A DNA stretch of 30,475 bases from JAMXLO01 sp041487355. GTDB lineage: Bacteria > Pseudomonadota > Alphaproteobacteria > Acetobacterales > Acetobacteraceae. Made by a program: the position numbers and the translations under genes. The stretch lies in assembly GCA_041487355.1 (NCBI GenBank), contig JBGPND010000044.1:1-30475 (forward strand). The letters run 5' to 3'. The notes under the pieces were generated by a model, which had not been told where the DNA came from, searched no databases, and was given only the letters and a program-made list of their open reading frames with translations. Position 1 is the stretch's first letter; each line of letters begins with the position of its first letter. Positions 8,075 to 15,286 of the stretch are shown here, piece by piece.

Positions 8075-8521
8075 TCAATGCAGCATACGGCTGCCGATCC
8101 GCTCATTGTCGTAGCCGGCCGCCAGTGCCGTATAGCGGAACACCAGGTCCTCGAATGCCGCCCTGCTTTCCGGCGTGGCCGCGCTCCTGGCGAGGGCGCG
8201 AAACTCCTCGGCCAGCTCGAGCAGCCTGGGCGGCGTGAGTGGCAGGGGGTGCACGTGATCGACGTGCATGGCGGCGCCCTGATTTTCGGCGCGGCTGGTC
8301 GGCCGGGTCCTGGTTCGCAGCATTTCGGCCTGGACGATGCTTGCCCTTTCGCAAGCGCGCGCGACCGCGTGCGTGATTTCGACACTGCGCATGATGAGCT
8401 CGATGCTGCGTGCGATGAGCTCGCTGCTGCGTGCGATGATGCGCGCGCTGTTCAGCGATGTCGCTGCGGCGCGTTGGATCAGATCAGTATTCGGTCGGGC
8501 CGATGTGTCTGAACCCGGCAT
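8075..8521 (-). CDS. Hypothetical protein with an N-terminal heptad-repeat helix
   Basis: A frame of 148 residues not recognised as a named family. Residues 24–50 are built from seven-residue units (SARIIAR, SSELIAR, SIELIMR, SVEITHA), which should form an amphipathic helix or short coiled coil. The C-terminus has an acidic/Ala-rich helix and ends AGYDNERIGSRMLH. No good ribosome site is seen at 8521, so the true start may be downstream. No membrane segment or signal peptide is visible. It could be a real small helical protein; the periodicity is encoded by a tandem DNA repeat, which argues for recent slippage growth. Confidence 0.55.
   Translation of the reverse strand: MPGSDTSARPNTDLIQRAAATSLNSARIIARSSELIARSIELIMRSVEITHAVARACERASIVQAEMLRTRTRPTSRAENQGAAMHVDHVHPLPLTPPRLLELAEEFRALARSAATPESRAAFEDLVFRYTALAAGYDNERIGSRMLH
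8394..8435. repeat. Two 21-bp tandem repeats inside the hypothetical gene
   Basis: ATGAGCTCGATGCTGCGTGC plus G at 8394–8414 is repeated at 8415–8435 with one change, and degenerate copies flank it on both sides. Read on the minus strand it encodes the heptads of the neighbouring protein. Confidence 0.75.
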
Positions 8522-8577
8522 AACGATGAAGCTAGCATGGATTCGTCGTCGCGAGGCAGTGATCTACGGCAAGGCTG

Positions 8578-8606
8578 TTGAACTCTGGCGCTTCGACGCA
8601 TATCTT
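8578..8606 (+). promoter_or_regulatory. Putative sigma70-type promoter of the antitoxin/RES pair
   Basis: TTGAAC at 8578–8583 and TATCTT at 8601–8606 are 17 bases apart and precede the antitoxin start by 34 bases. It fits a housekeeping promoter loosely, mainly at the -35 element. Confidence 0.35.
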
Positions 8607-8640
8607 ACCCCAGAACAAGGGCAAACTGTGAGGCAGCATT

Positions 8641-9003
8641 ATGTCAGCGGCCCTTCTTGCCGAGGTCGTCGATCAGGACGGCGTCGTCGCCGCCGATCGC
8701 CTGACCGCAAAGCTTAGGATCAGCAAGCTTGAGCTGGCCTTGGCGCTGGGCCTGTCGCGCGATGCGGTATCGAAGACGGCACGGCTGAAGTCGCCGGCGA
8801 CGCAGGCGCGGCTGCGCGACGTGCTGGAGATCATGAACCGGGTACTGCCGTGGGCCGGTTCGGTGGCGCAGGCCTTCGCCTGGTACCGCTCGCAGCCATT
8901 GCCGTCATTCGGCGACCAGACCGCCGAGGACCTCGTCAAGGAAGGCCGCGCCGAGGCGGTGAAGACCTACCTCAACCGGATCGCCGTCGGCGGCTACGCT
9001 TGA
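8641..9003 (+). CDS. Xre/MbcA/ParS-type (DUF2384) antitoxin
   Basis: A 120-residue protein. Residues about 22–65 look like a helix-turn-helix (LRISKLELALALGLSRDAVSKTARL) and the C-terminal half (RLRDVLEIMNRVLPWAGSVAQAFAWYRSQPLPSFGDQTAEDLVKEGRAEAV) is the MbcA/ParS toxin-binding domain, in which W-YRSQPLP and the T-A-x-DLV stretch are hallmarks. Such antitoxins cover the active site of RES toxins and repress their own operon. The stop codon overlaps the toxin start (TTGA), so the two are translationally coupled. Confidence 0.9.
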   Translation: MSAALLAEVVDQDGVVAADRLTAKLRISKLELALALGLSRDAVSKTARLKSPATQARLRDVLEIMNRVLPWAGSVAQAFAWYRSQPLPSFGDQTAEDLVKEGRAEAVKTYLNRIAVGGYA

Positions 9004-9515
9004 GGCTGGTCCGCCCGGTCTACCGGGCACATCATCCACGCTGGTCGTTCGATCCGCATTCCGGCGCCGGTGCCGCGCGTTTCGGCGGTCGCTTCAATCC
9101 GGTCGGCGTGGCGGCGCTCTATGCCTCGCTGCGTCTGGAGACGGCGTGGCTGGAGGCGCAGCAGGGTTTTCCGTTCAAGGCGCAGCCGATGACGCTGTGT
9201 GCCTATGACGTGGACTGCGCCGACATGGTCGATCTCACCGATCCGGCGATGCTGGCCGATCTCGGCGTCACGTCGGATGTCCTGGCCTGTCCCTGGGAGG
9301 ATATGGCCGCGCGCGGCGTGCGGCCGCCAAGCTGGCAGCTCGCCGAGCGGTTGATCGGGGCCGGACATGTCGGCGCGTTGACCCGCAGCTTCGCCCCGGG
9401 CGCGACCGCGGACGACATCAATGCGGTGTTCTGGCGCTGGTCGGGCGACAAGCCGCACAAGGTGCGCGTCATCGACCACCACGAGCGCCTGCCCCGCACG
9501 CAAGAGAGCGTGTGA
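9000..9515 (+). CDS. RES-domain NAD+-degrading toxin
   Basis: A 171-residue protein when started at TTG 9000–9002, which overlaps the antitoxin stop; the longer frame from 8850 lies inside the antitoxin and is not credible. It opens RLVRPVYRAHHPRW, then GAGAARFGGRFNPVGVAALYAS. With this start Arg31, Tyr41 and Glu52 fall where the conserved NAD-site residues of RES toxins lie. RES enzymes (for example MbcT) destroy NAD+ and arrest growth unless held by their DUF2384 antitoxin. The pair is complete and uninterrupted, so it is probably functional. It is followed by repeat sequence, then the tail of glnD. Confidence 0.88.
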   Translation: MRLVRPVYRAHHPRWSFDPHSGAGAARFGGRFNPVGVAALYASLRLETAWLEAQQGFPFKAQPMTLCAYDVDCADMVDLTDPAMLADLGVTSDVLACPWEDMAARGVRPPSWQLAERLIGAGHVGALTRSFAPGATADDINAVFWRWSGDKPHKVRVIDHHERLPRTQESV

Positions 9516-9540
9516 AGCAATAGACGAACACCACGTCCGA

Positions 9541-9604
9541 CTGTCATTGCGACCGCCGCGAAGGCGGCGGGAAACAATCTCGCGGTCGGTGCGCACTCAC
9601 CCCG
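9541..9604. repeat. TCATTGCGA-type intergenic repeat
   Basis: TCATTGCGACCGCCGCGAAG opens the element and AACAATCTCG follows, the same style as the repeat at 5328–5422. The 15 bases TGCGCACTCACCCCG at 9590–9604 are identical to 5342–5356. It contains the small palindrome CCGCC-GCGAA-GGCGG and may serve as transcription end for the toxin and/or glnD. Confidence 0.55.
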
Positions 9605-9621
9605 AGCTTGCTTCGTCGCTG

Positions 9622-12432
9622 CTACCCAACCGCGGCACGGCGCCGCTTCCTCGCGGGAACCGCCTGGGGCGGCGCGGCTTCGTCCGGATTTGCCAGCGCG
9701 TTCAACAGTGCCTCGCGCAGCAGAGCGAGTTTGCGTTCGTTCTCCACTTTCAGCCCGAACACGTCCTTCACGTAGAACACGTCCACCGCGCGCACGCCGT
9801 AGGTGGTGACATGCGCCGAGGCGATCTGCAGCCCCTGCTCGCTGATCGCCGCGGTGACGTCGTGCAGCAGGCCGGGGCGGTCGCGGCCGTTCACTTCCAG
9901 CACGGTGTGCGTGTTGGAGGCATGATTGTCGAACACCACGCGCGGCGGCACGTGGATCGCGCGCATGCGCTGCCCCAGCAGCACCTTCGACATCTTGCGA
10001 ATTTCCGCGGCGAGGCGCAGCCGGCCCGACAGCGCCTGCTCGATCAGCACGGCGAGGCGCGCGAGCCGGTGCGGCGCGTCGAAAGCGCCCCCCGCGGCGT
10101 CCTGGATCCAGAACGTGTCCAGCGCCATGCCATTGGTCATGGTGTGGATGCGGGCATCGACGATGGACGCGCCGGCGACGGCGAGAGCGCCGGAAATCCT
10201 GCTGAACAGCCCGGCATGGTCGGCGCAGTAGACGGTGACCTCGGTTACCGCGCGCGCCGGCAGCGGCTGGGTTTCCACCGTCAGCGGTGCCTTGCGTGCC
10301 TCGGCGTCGCGCACCATGCGGGCGTGGCGCGCGTGGGTATCCGGGTCGAAGGACAGCCAGTAGCCGGGATAGCCGAGCGAGGTGAAATGCTCGATATCCT
10401 GCTTCGACCAGTCCGACAGCAGTACGGCGGCGGCGTGCCGCGCGCGCTGCACGCGCACGTCGCGCTCGGTGGTGGAAAGCCCGCCGGCCAACACTTCCGC
10501 TACGCGCGCGTAGAGCTCGCGCAGCAGCGTCGCCTTCCAGCCGTTCCACACCTTGGGCGACACGGCGCGCATGTCCGCGACAGTCAGCACCAGCAGCAGG
10601 CGCAGGCGCTCGGGTGACTGGATCGTGTCGGCGACATCGAGGATGGTCTTCGGATCGTCGATGTCGCGCTTGAATGCGATCGTCGAGAGCAGCAGGTGGT
10701 GCAGTACCAACCAGGATACGGTCTCGGTCTCCTCGGCGGAGAGGCCCAGAGTCGGCCCCACCTTGAGCGCAACCTCCGCGCCGAGCTCCGAATGATCGCC
10801 GCCGCGGCCCTTGGCGATGTCGTGCAGCAGCATCGCCAGATAGAGCGCCCGGCGTGACTGCAGATGATCGACCAGGCTGCTGGCAACCGGCGCGATCTCC
10901 GCCAGCTCGCCGCGCTCCATCATGTTCAGCACGCGCACCGCCTCGATCGTGTGCTCGTCCACGGTGAACACGTGATAGGTGTCGAACTGCATCTGCCCGA
11001 CGATACGCGCCCAGTCGGGGATGAAGCGGCCGAGGAAGCCGGTCTCGTTCAGGATCGAGAGCCAGCGCGCGCCATCGGGATGCGGGCTGGCCCGGTGGTG
11101 GTCCGGCTCGCGCCCGCACATCAGCTCCATGAACAGCGCAGCGGCCTTCGGGTCGCCGCGCAGCTCCACGGCGCGGCGCTCATTCTGGATCAACGAGCGC
11201 ACTGCCAGCGGATGCAGTTCCAGATTGCGGTCGCGCGCCACCTGCAGGATGCGCAGCATCTGGATCGGCTCTTTGTCGAAGTCGCGCCCCGGCATCGGCA
11301 GCAGGGCGCCTTCCGCCAGCACGAAGCCGGCCTGCACCAGCGCCTTGTCGGTCTCGGCGGCGATGGCGGGTGGGCCGAGCGCCTCCCGCAGGATGCCCGG
11401 CTCCAGGATGCGCGTGAGGCGTGAAATCTCCCGCGCCGTCAGGAAGTAGTGGCGCATGAAACGTTCGACGCCGTCCTGCCGGCCGTGGCGGGTGTAGCCC
11501 ATGCGGGCGCCGACCACCGGCTGCAGGTCGAAGGTCAGCCGTTCCTCGGCGCGGCCGGCGACATAGTGCAGATGGAAGCGCACCGTCCAGAGGAACTCCC
11601 AGGCGCGGCGGCCATGCTTCGCCTCGGCCGGGGTCAGCACGTCGCCGACATCGGCGAGCTCGCCCATCGTCTGGGTGTCGTAGACGTAGCGCGCGATCCA
11701 GTAGAGCGTCTGCAGGTCGCGCAGGCCGCCGCGGCCTTCCTTCACGTTCGGCTCGACGACGAACGGGCTGTCGCCATAGCGGCGATGGCGTACGTCGCGT
11801 TCGGCTTGCTTGGCGGCGATGTAGTCGGCGACGCCGGCCTCCTTGCAGGCGGCGCGGAAGCGGGCGTGGAATTCCGCGAACAGCGGGGCGTCGCCGGCGA
11901 TATGCCGCGCATCGAGCAGTGCGGTGCGGATCGTGGTGTCCTTGGCGCCTTCGATCAGGCAATCCTCGATCGACCGCGTGGCATGGCCGACTTTCACGCC
12001 GAGGTCCCACAGGAAGTAGAGCATGTACTCGACCACCTGCAGCGTCTGCCGCGTCGGCTCGCTGGCCGTCAGGAACAAGAGGTCGATGTCGCTGAACGGG
12101 GCGAGCACGCCGCGGCCATAACCGCCGGTGCCGGCGACCGAGAGATGCTCCGGTTCGCCGAGCCCGGTATCGGCGATGGCGTGTTCATATAGGGAGGAGA
12201 TCAGCCCGTCGGTCAGCTTGCCGAGCAGGCGCGCGGCCTGCAGCCCGGTGATCTGCTCCTGCTCGAAGGCGTGCTGCACATGCTGCTGGATGCGGGCCTG
12301 GTGGCGGCGGAACGCAGCGAGGGCGGCGTCGCGCGAGACCGGACCGCCTTCCTCGGCGAGCGCGGCAAGCGCGGCGGAGAGAACGGAGGCGGCCGCCTCG
12401 GGGGCTTTCGGCAAGGGGACTGGGGTCAGCAT
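9622..12432 (-). CDS. glnD: Bifunctional [protein-PII] uridylyltransferase / uridylyl-removing enzyme
   Basis: A 936-residue protein, full length for the family. It adds UMP to PII signal proteins when glutamine is low and removes it when glutamine is high. The nucleotidyltransferase motif is GTGGYGRGVLAPFSDIDLLFL (from about residue 101), with Asp115 and Asp117 as metal ligands. An HD phosphohydrolase motif (MLLHDIAKGRGGDHSELG, about 530–550) carries the removing activity. Two ACT domains follow at about 727–800 (TVYCADHAGLFSRISGAL) and 838–915 (EVNGRDRPGLLHDVTAAI), which sense glutamine. It lies 13 bases downstream of mutS on the same strand, so the two are probably one transcript. It ends in a basic tail. 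Confidence 0.97.
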   Translation of the reverse strand: MLTPVPLPKAPEAAASVLSAALAALAEEGGPVSRDAALAAFRRHQARIQQHVQHAFEQEQITGLQAARLLGKLTDGLISSLYEHAIADTGLGEPEHLSVAGTGGYGRGVLAPFSDIDLLFLTASEPTRQTLQVVEYMLYFLWDLGVKVGHATRSIEDCLIEGAKDTTIRTALLDARHIAGDAPLFAEFHARFRAACKEAGVADYIAAKQAERDVRHRRYGDSPFVVEPNVKEGRGGLRDLQTLYWIARYVYDTQTMGELADVGDVLTPAEAKHGRRAWEFLWTVRFHLHYVAGRAEERLTFDLQPVVGARMGYTRHGRQDGVERFMRHYFLTAREISRLTRILEPGILREALGPPAIAAETDKALVQAGFVLAEGALLPMPGRDFDKEPIQMLRILQVARDRNLELHPLAVRSLIQNERRAVELRGDPKAAALFMELMCGREPDHHRASPHPDGARWLSILNETGFLGRFIPDWARIVGQMQFDTYHVFTVDEHTIEAVRVLNMMERGELAEIAPVASSLVDHLQSRRALYLAMLLHDIAKGRGGDHSELGAEVALKVGPTLGLSAEETETVSWLVLHHLLLSTIAFKRDIDDPKTILDVADTIQSPERLRLLLVLTVADMRAVSPKVWNGWKATLLRELYARVAEVLAGGLSTTERDVRVQRARHAAAVLLSDWSKQDIEHFTSLGYPGYWLSFDPDTHARHARMVRDAEARKAPLTVETQPLPARAVTEVTVYCADHAGLFSRISGALAVAGASIVDARIHTMTNGMALDTFWIQDAAGGAFDAPHRLARLAVLIEQALSGRLRLAAEIRKMSKVLLGQRMRAIHVPPRVVFDNHASNTHTVLEVNGRDRPGLLHDVTAAISEQGLQIASAHVTTYGVRAVDVFYVKDVFGLKVENERKLALLREALLNALANPDEAAPPQAVPARKRRRAAVG

Positions 12433-12445
12433 CTGCGCAATCGTA

Positions 12446-15148
12446 CTAGTTCTCCGCCGCGTCGGGAACTGCCAGCATTGCTTTCAGGCGATACAATGTG
12501 TCCAGCGCCTCGCGCGGGCTCATCCGGTCCGGTTCCAGGGCGGCGATCGCCGCGGCCAGCGGATCGGACTCTGGTGCAGATGGGGTTTCCGACGACTGCG
12601 CGGAAGGCGCCGCGGCGAACAACGGCAATGCGGTGAGCGGCGCGCCCGCCGCGCCGAGCGGGCCGCCGTGCTTTTCCAGAGACGCGAGCAGCGACGCGGC
12701 TCGACGCACCACCGGCGCCGGCACCCCGGCCAGTTCCGCGACATGCACGCCCCACGAGCGCCCCGCCGCGCCGGCGGCCACTTCGTGCAGGAAGACCACC
12801 GTCCCCTTCCATTCCTTCACCCGCATGGTGTGCGGCTTGAGCCGCGGCAGCCGGTCGGCGAGTTCGGCAAGCTCGTGGAAGTGTGTGGCGAAAATGGTGC
12901 GGCAGCGAATCGCCGAGTGCAGCGCCTCCAGCACCGCCCAGGCGATTGCCAGCCCGTCCAGCGTCGCGGTGCCGCGGCCGATCTCGTCCACCACCACCAG
13001 CGAGCGCGGGCCGGCCTGGTGCAGGATCGCGGCGGTCTCGGTCATCTCCACCATGAAGGTCGAGCGCCCACGCGCCAGGTCGTCCGCGGCGCCGACGCGG
13101 GAAAACAGCCGGTCCACCACGCCGATGGTGGCGCTTTCGGCGGGAACCGGCAGCCCGGCCTGGGCCAGCACGACGATCAGCGCGTTCTGCCGCAGGAAGG
13201 TGGATTTGCCAGCCATGTTCGGCCCGGTCAGCAGCAGGACGCGCTGCTCCGGCGACAGGTCGCAATCGTTCGGCACGAAGGCCGCGTGTCCCGCCAGCGC
13301 CGCCTCCACCACCGGGTGGCGGCCGGACCTCACCAGGAACTCGTCGCCGTCGGTCACCAGTGGGCGGCACCATGTGCCGGACTCGCCCAGCTTCGCCGCC
13401 GACTGGACGGCGTCGAGGAAGGCGAGCGCGTCGGCGCAGGCGGCAAGCGCATCCGATTGGATCAGTGCCTCCTGCACCAGTTGCGCAAACACCGCGCGCT
13501 CGCGGGCCGCGGCGCGTTCGCCGGCTTCGGCGATGCGGCGATCGAGGTCCGCGAGCTCTGGCGTGGTGAAGCGCGCGCCATTGGCCATGCCCTGGCGCAG
13601 CGTCAGCTCGGGGAAGTCGCGCAATTTCTCGACGGCGGCCGCGGGTGCCTCGATGACGTAGCCGAGCTGGGCGTGGTGGCGGATCTTCAGGCTGGCGACG
13701 CCATAGCGTTGCGCATAGTCGAGCTGCAGCGTCGCCAGCACCCGGCGGCTGTCGTCGCGCAGTGCGCGCTCAGCGTCGAGTTCGGCATCGAAACCCGGGC
13801 GGATGGCGTTGCCGTCGTCCAGCCGATGCGGCGCCGGATCGGCCAGCGCGTCGGTAAGGCGCTGTTCGAGCGACGGAACGACCTGAAGGGCGGCGTGCGC
13901 GGCTTCCAGCATCGCAGGCAGCCGCTGTGGGTGCACCTCCCCCGCACCCACGCCGTCATGGCCGTCCCCGGCCATGACGTGTTGGCGCGGGGGAGGTGTA
14001 CTCAGCGCCGCCGCGGCGGCCCGCGCGGCGCGGAGGCCGTCGCGCAGGGTGGCGAGGTCGCGCGGCCCGCCGCGGTTGACCGACAGCCGCGCGAGGGCGC
14101 GCGCGATGTCGGGCGTGGAGCGCAGGGCGGGGCGCAGCCGCTCGTCGGCGTCGTGTTCGGCGAGCAGCCAGGACCAGGCATCCTGGCGCGCCGCGATCGC
14201 CGCGGGGTCGGTGAGCGGCGCGGCCAGCCAGCCCGCCAGCATGCGCGCTCCGGCGGGGCTGAGCGTTCGCTGCACGGTGCCGAACAGGGTATGCAGCGTG
14301 CCGCCGTCGCGCGCACGATGGATTTCCAGGCTGGCGCGCGTCGCCGCATCCATCGACAGCAGTCCGGCGCTGCCTTGCGGCGCCGGGCGCGCCAGACGCG
14401 GCAGCGTGCCGGCCTGGGTGGCACGCACATAGTCCACCGCCATCACGGCTGCGATCGCCTCGGCATCGGTGAAGCTGCCGAACGCGTCGAGGCTGGCGAC
14501 ACCGAATGTCTCCGCCAGCCGGCGGCGCGCCACCAGGGGCGGCGATGGCGCGACATCGGGGGCACGTTTGTCCGCCCACTCGCCGAGCGGCAGGGTCGGC
14601 GGGGCGAGAATCTCCACCGGTTCCAGCCTGCCGAGCAGGCTGGCAAGGTCGGCCTGGGCCAGCGCCATCGTCTCGAACAGGCCGGTGGAGACATCGAGCC
14701 AGGCCGCCCCGACGCCGTGTTGGCCGTCCTGCGCCAGCGCGAGCAGCAGATTGACCCGGCCGGCCTCCAGCAGCGCCTCCTCGGTGATGGTGCCGGGGGT
14801 GACGAGGCGCACCACCTCACGGCGGATCGGCGCCTTGCCGGTGCGCGCCTTGGGGTCCTCCATCTGTTCGGCCACCGCCACGCGGAAGCCGCGGCGGATC
14901 AGCCGCGCGAGGTAGGCCTCGGCCGCGTGCTGCGGCACGCCGCACATCGGCACCGGGCTGCCGTTATGCTCGCCGCGCTGCGTCAGTGCGATGTCGAGGG
15001 CGGCGGCGGCGGCTTCGGCATCCGAGAAGAACAGCTCGTAGAAATCGCCCATGCGGAAGAACACCAGCGCGTCCGGGTGCGCTTCCTTGGCGGCGAACCA
15101 TTGTGCCATCGCCGGCGTGGCGCCGGCGGATTGGGGGACTGGGGCCAT
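12446..15148 (-). CDS. mutS: DNA mismatch repair protein MutS
   Basis: A 900-residue protein. The mismatch-reading Phe-x-Glu is F36-Y-E38 in RMGDFYELFF. The ATPase has Walker A TGPNMAGKSTFLRQ (about 640–652), Walker B VVVDEIGRGT (about 717–726) and FATHFHEL (about 748–755). The C-terminal tail ends in the usual PREALDTLYRLK helix. Everything needed for mismatch binding and ATP hydrolysis is present. Odd feature: residues 384–405, in the lever/connector region, are encoded by a near-perfect 65-bp hairpin (13934–13998) and read as Pro/Gly/His-rich sequence unlike MutS, apparently an in-frame insertion. It is divergent from maeB with 138 bases between starts and is followed closely by glnD. Confidence 0.97.
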   Translation of the reverse strand: MAPVPQSAGATPAMAQWFAAKEAHPDALVFFRMGDFYELFFSDAEAAAAALDIALTQRGEHNGSPVPMCGVPQHAAEAYLARLIRRGFRVAVAEQMEDPKARTGKAPIRREVVRLVTPGTITEEALLEAGRVNLLLALAQDGQHGVGAAWLDVSTGLFETMALAQADLASLLGRLEPVEILAPPTLPLGEWADKRAPDVAPSPPLVARRRLAETFGVASLDAFGSFTDAEAIAAVMAVDYVRATQAGTLPRLARPAPQGSAGLLSMDAATRASLEIHRARDGGTLHTLFGTVQRTLSPAGARMLAGWLAAPLTDPAAIAARQDAWSWLLAEHDADERLRPALRSTPDIARALARLSVNRGGPRDLATLRDGLRAARAAAAALSTPPPRQHVMAGDGHDGVGAGEVHPQRLPAMLEAAHAALQVVPSLEQRLTDALADPAPHRLDDGNAIRPGFDAELDAERALRDDSRRVLATLQLDYAQRYGVASLKIRHHAQLGYVIEAPAAAVEKLRDFPELTLRQGMANGARFTTPELADLDRRIAEAGERAAARERAVFAQLVQEALIQSDALAACADALAFLDAVQSAAKLGESGTWCRPLVTDGDEFLVRSGRHPVVEAALAGHAAFVPNDCDLSPEQRVLLLTGPNMAGKSTFLRQNALIVVLAQAGLPVPAESATIGVVDRLFSRVGAADDLARGRSTFMVEMTETAAILHQAGPRSLVVVDEIGRGTATLDGLAIAWAVLEALHSAIRCRTIFATHFHELAELADRLPRLKPHTMRVKEWKGTVVFLHEVAAGAAGRSWGVHVAELAGVPAPVVRRAASLLASLEKHGGPLGAAGAPLTALPLFAAAPSAQSSETPSAPESDPLAAAIAALEPDRMSPREALDTLYRLKAMLAVPDAAEN
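13934..13998. repeat. 65-bp hairpin element inside mutS
   Basis: Outer arms CACCTCCCCCGC (13934–13945) and GCGGGGGAGGTG (13987–13998) are exact reverse complements. Inside them CGTCATGGCC (13954–13963) and GGCCATGACG (13970–13979) form a second perfect stem with loop GTCCCC. The inner stem resembles the GTCATGGCC…GGCCATGAC palindromes common between genes in alphaproteobacteria, here in coding sequence and in frame. Confidence 0.85.
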
Positions 15149-15286
15149 CAGTCCCGGTGTACCTCACGTCGCCGGCACTGCGAAGCACCGACGCGCCGCT
15201 GTTCCGTGAAGCCGCCAGCTTCCCTCCGCTGCCGCTACCCTCCATGATGCAGGCAGCCGCGACGAGATATGACCGGGGGAAACACG

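Noticed and set aside
8337..8717. A plus-strand gene upstream of the antitoxin
   Set aside because: Met/Arg-rich translation overlapping the heptad gene and the antitoxin start; no ribosome site.
9203..11119. A 638-residue minus-strand frame overlapping glnD
   Set aside because: Same strand as glnD but in another frame; Arg/Ala-rich shadow with no domain.
12128..15247. A 1039-residue open frame on the plus strand opposite mutS
   Set aside because: It is antisense to a complete mutS, has Arg/Gln/His-rich composition with no recognisable domain, and reflects high-GC codon bias.
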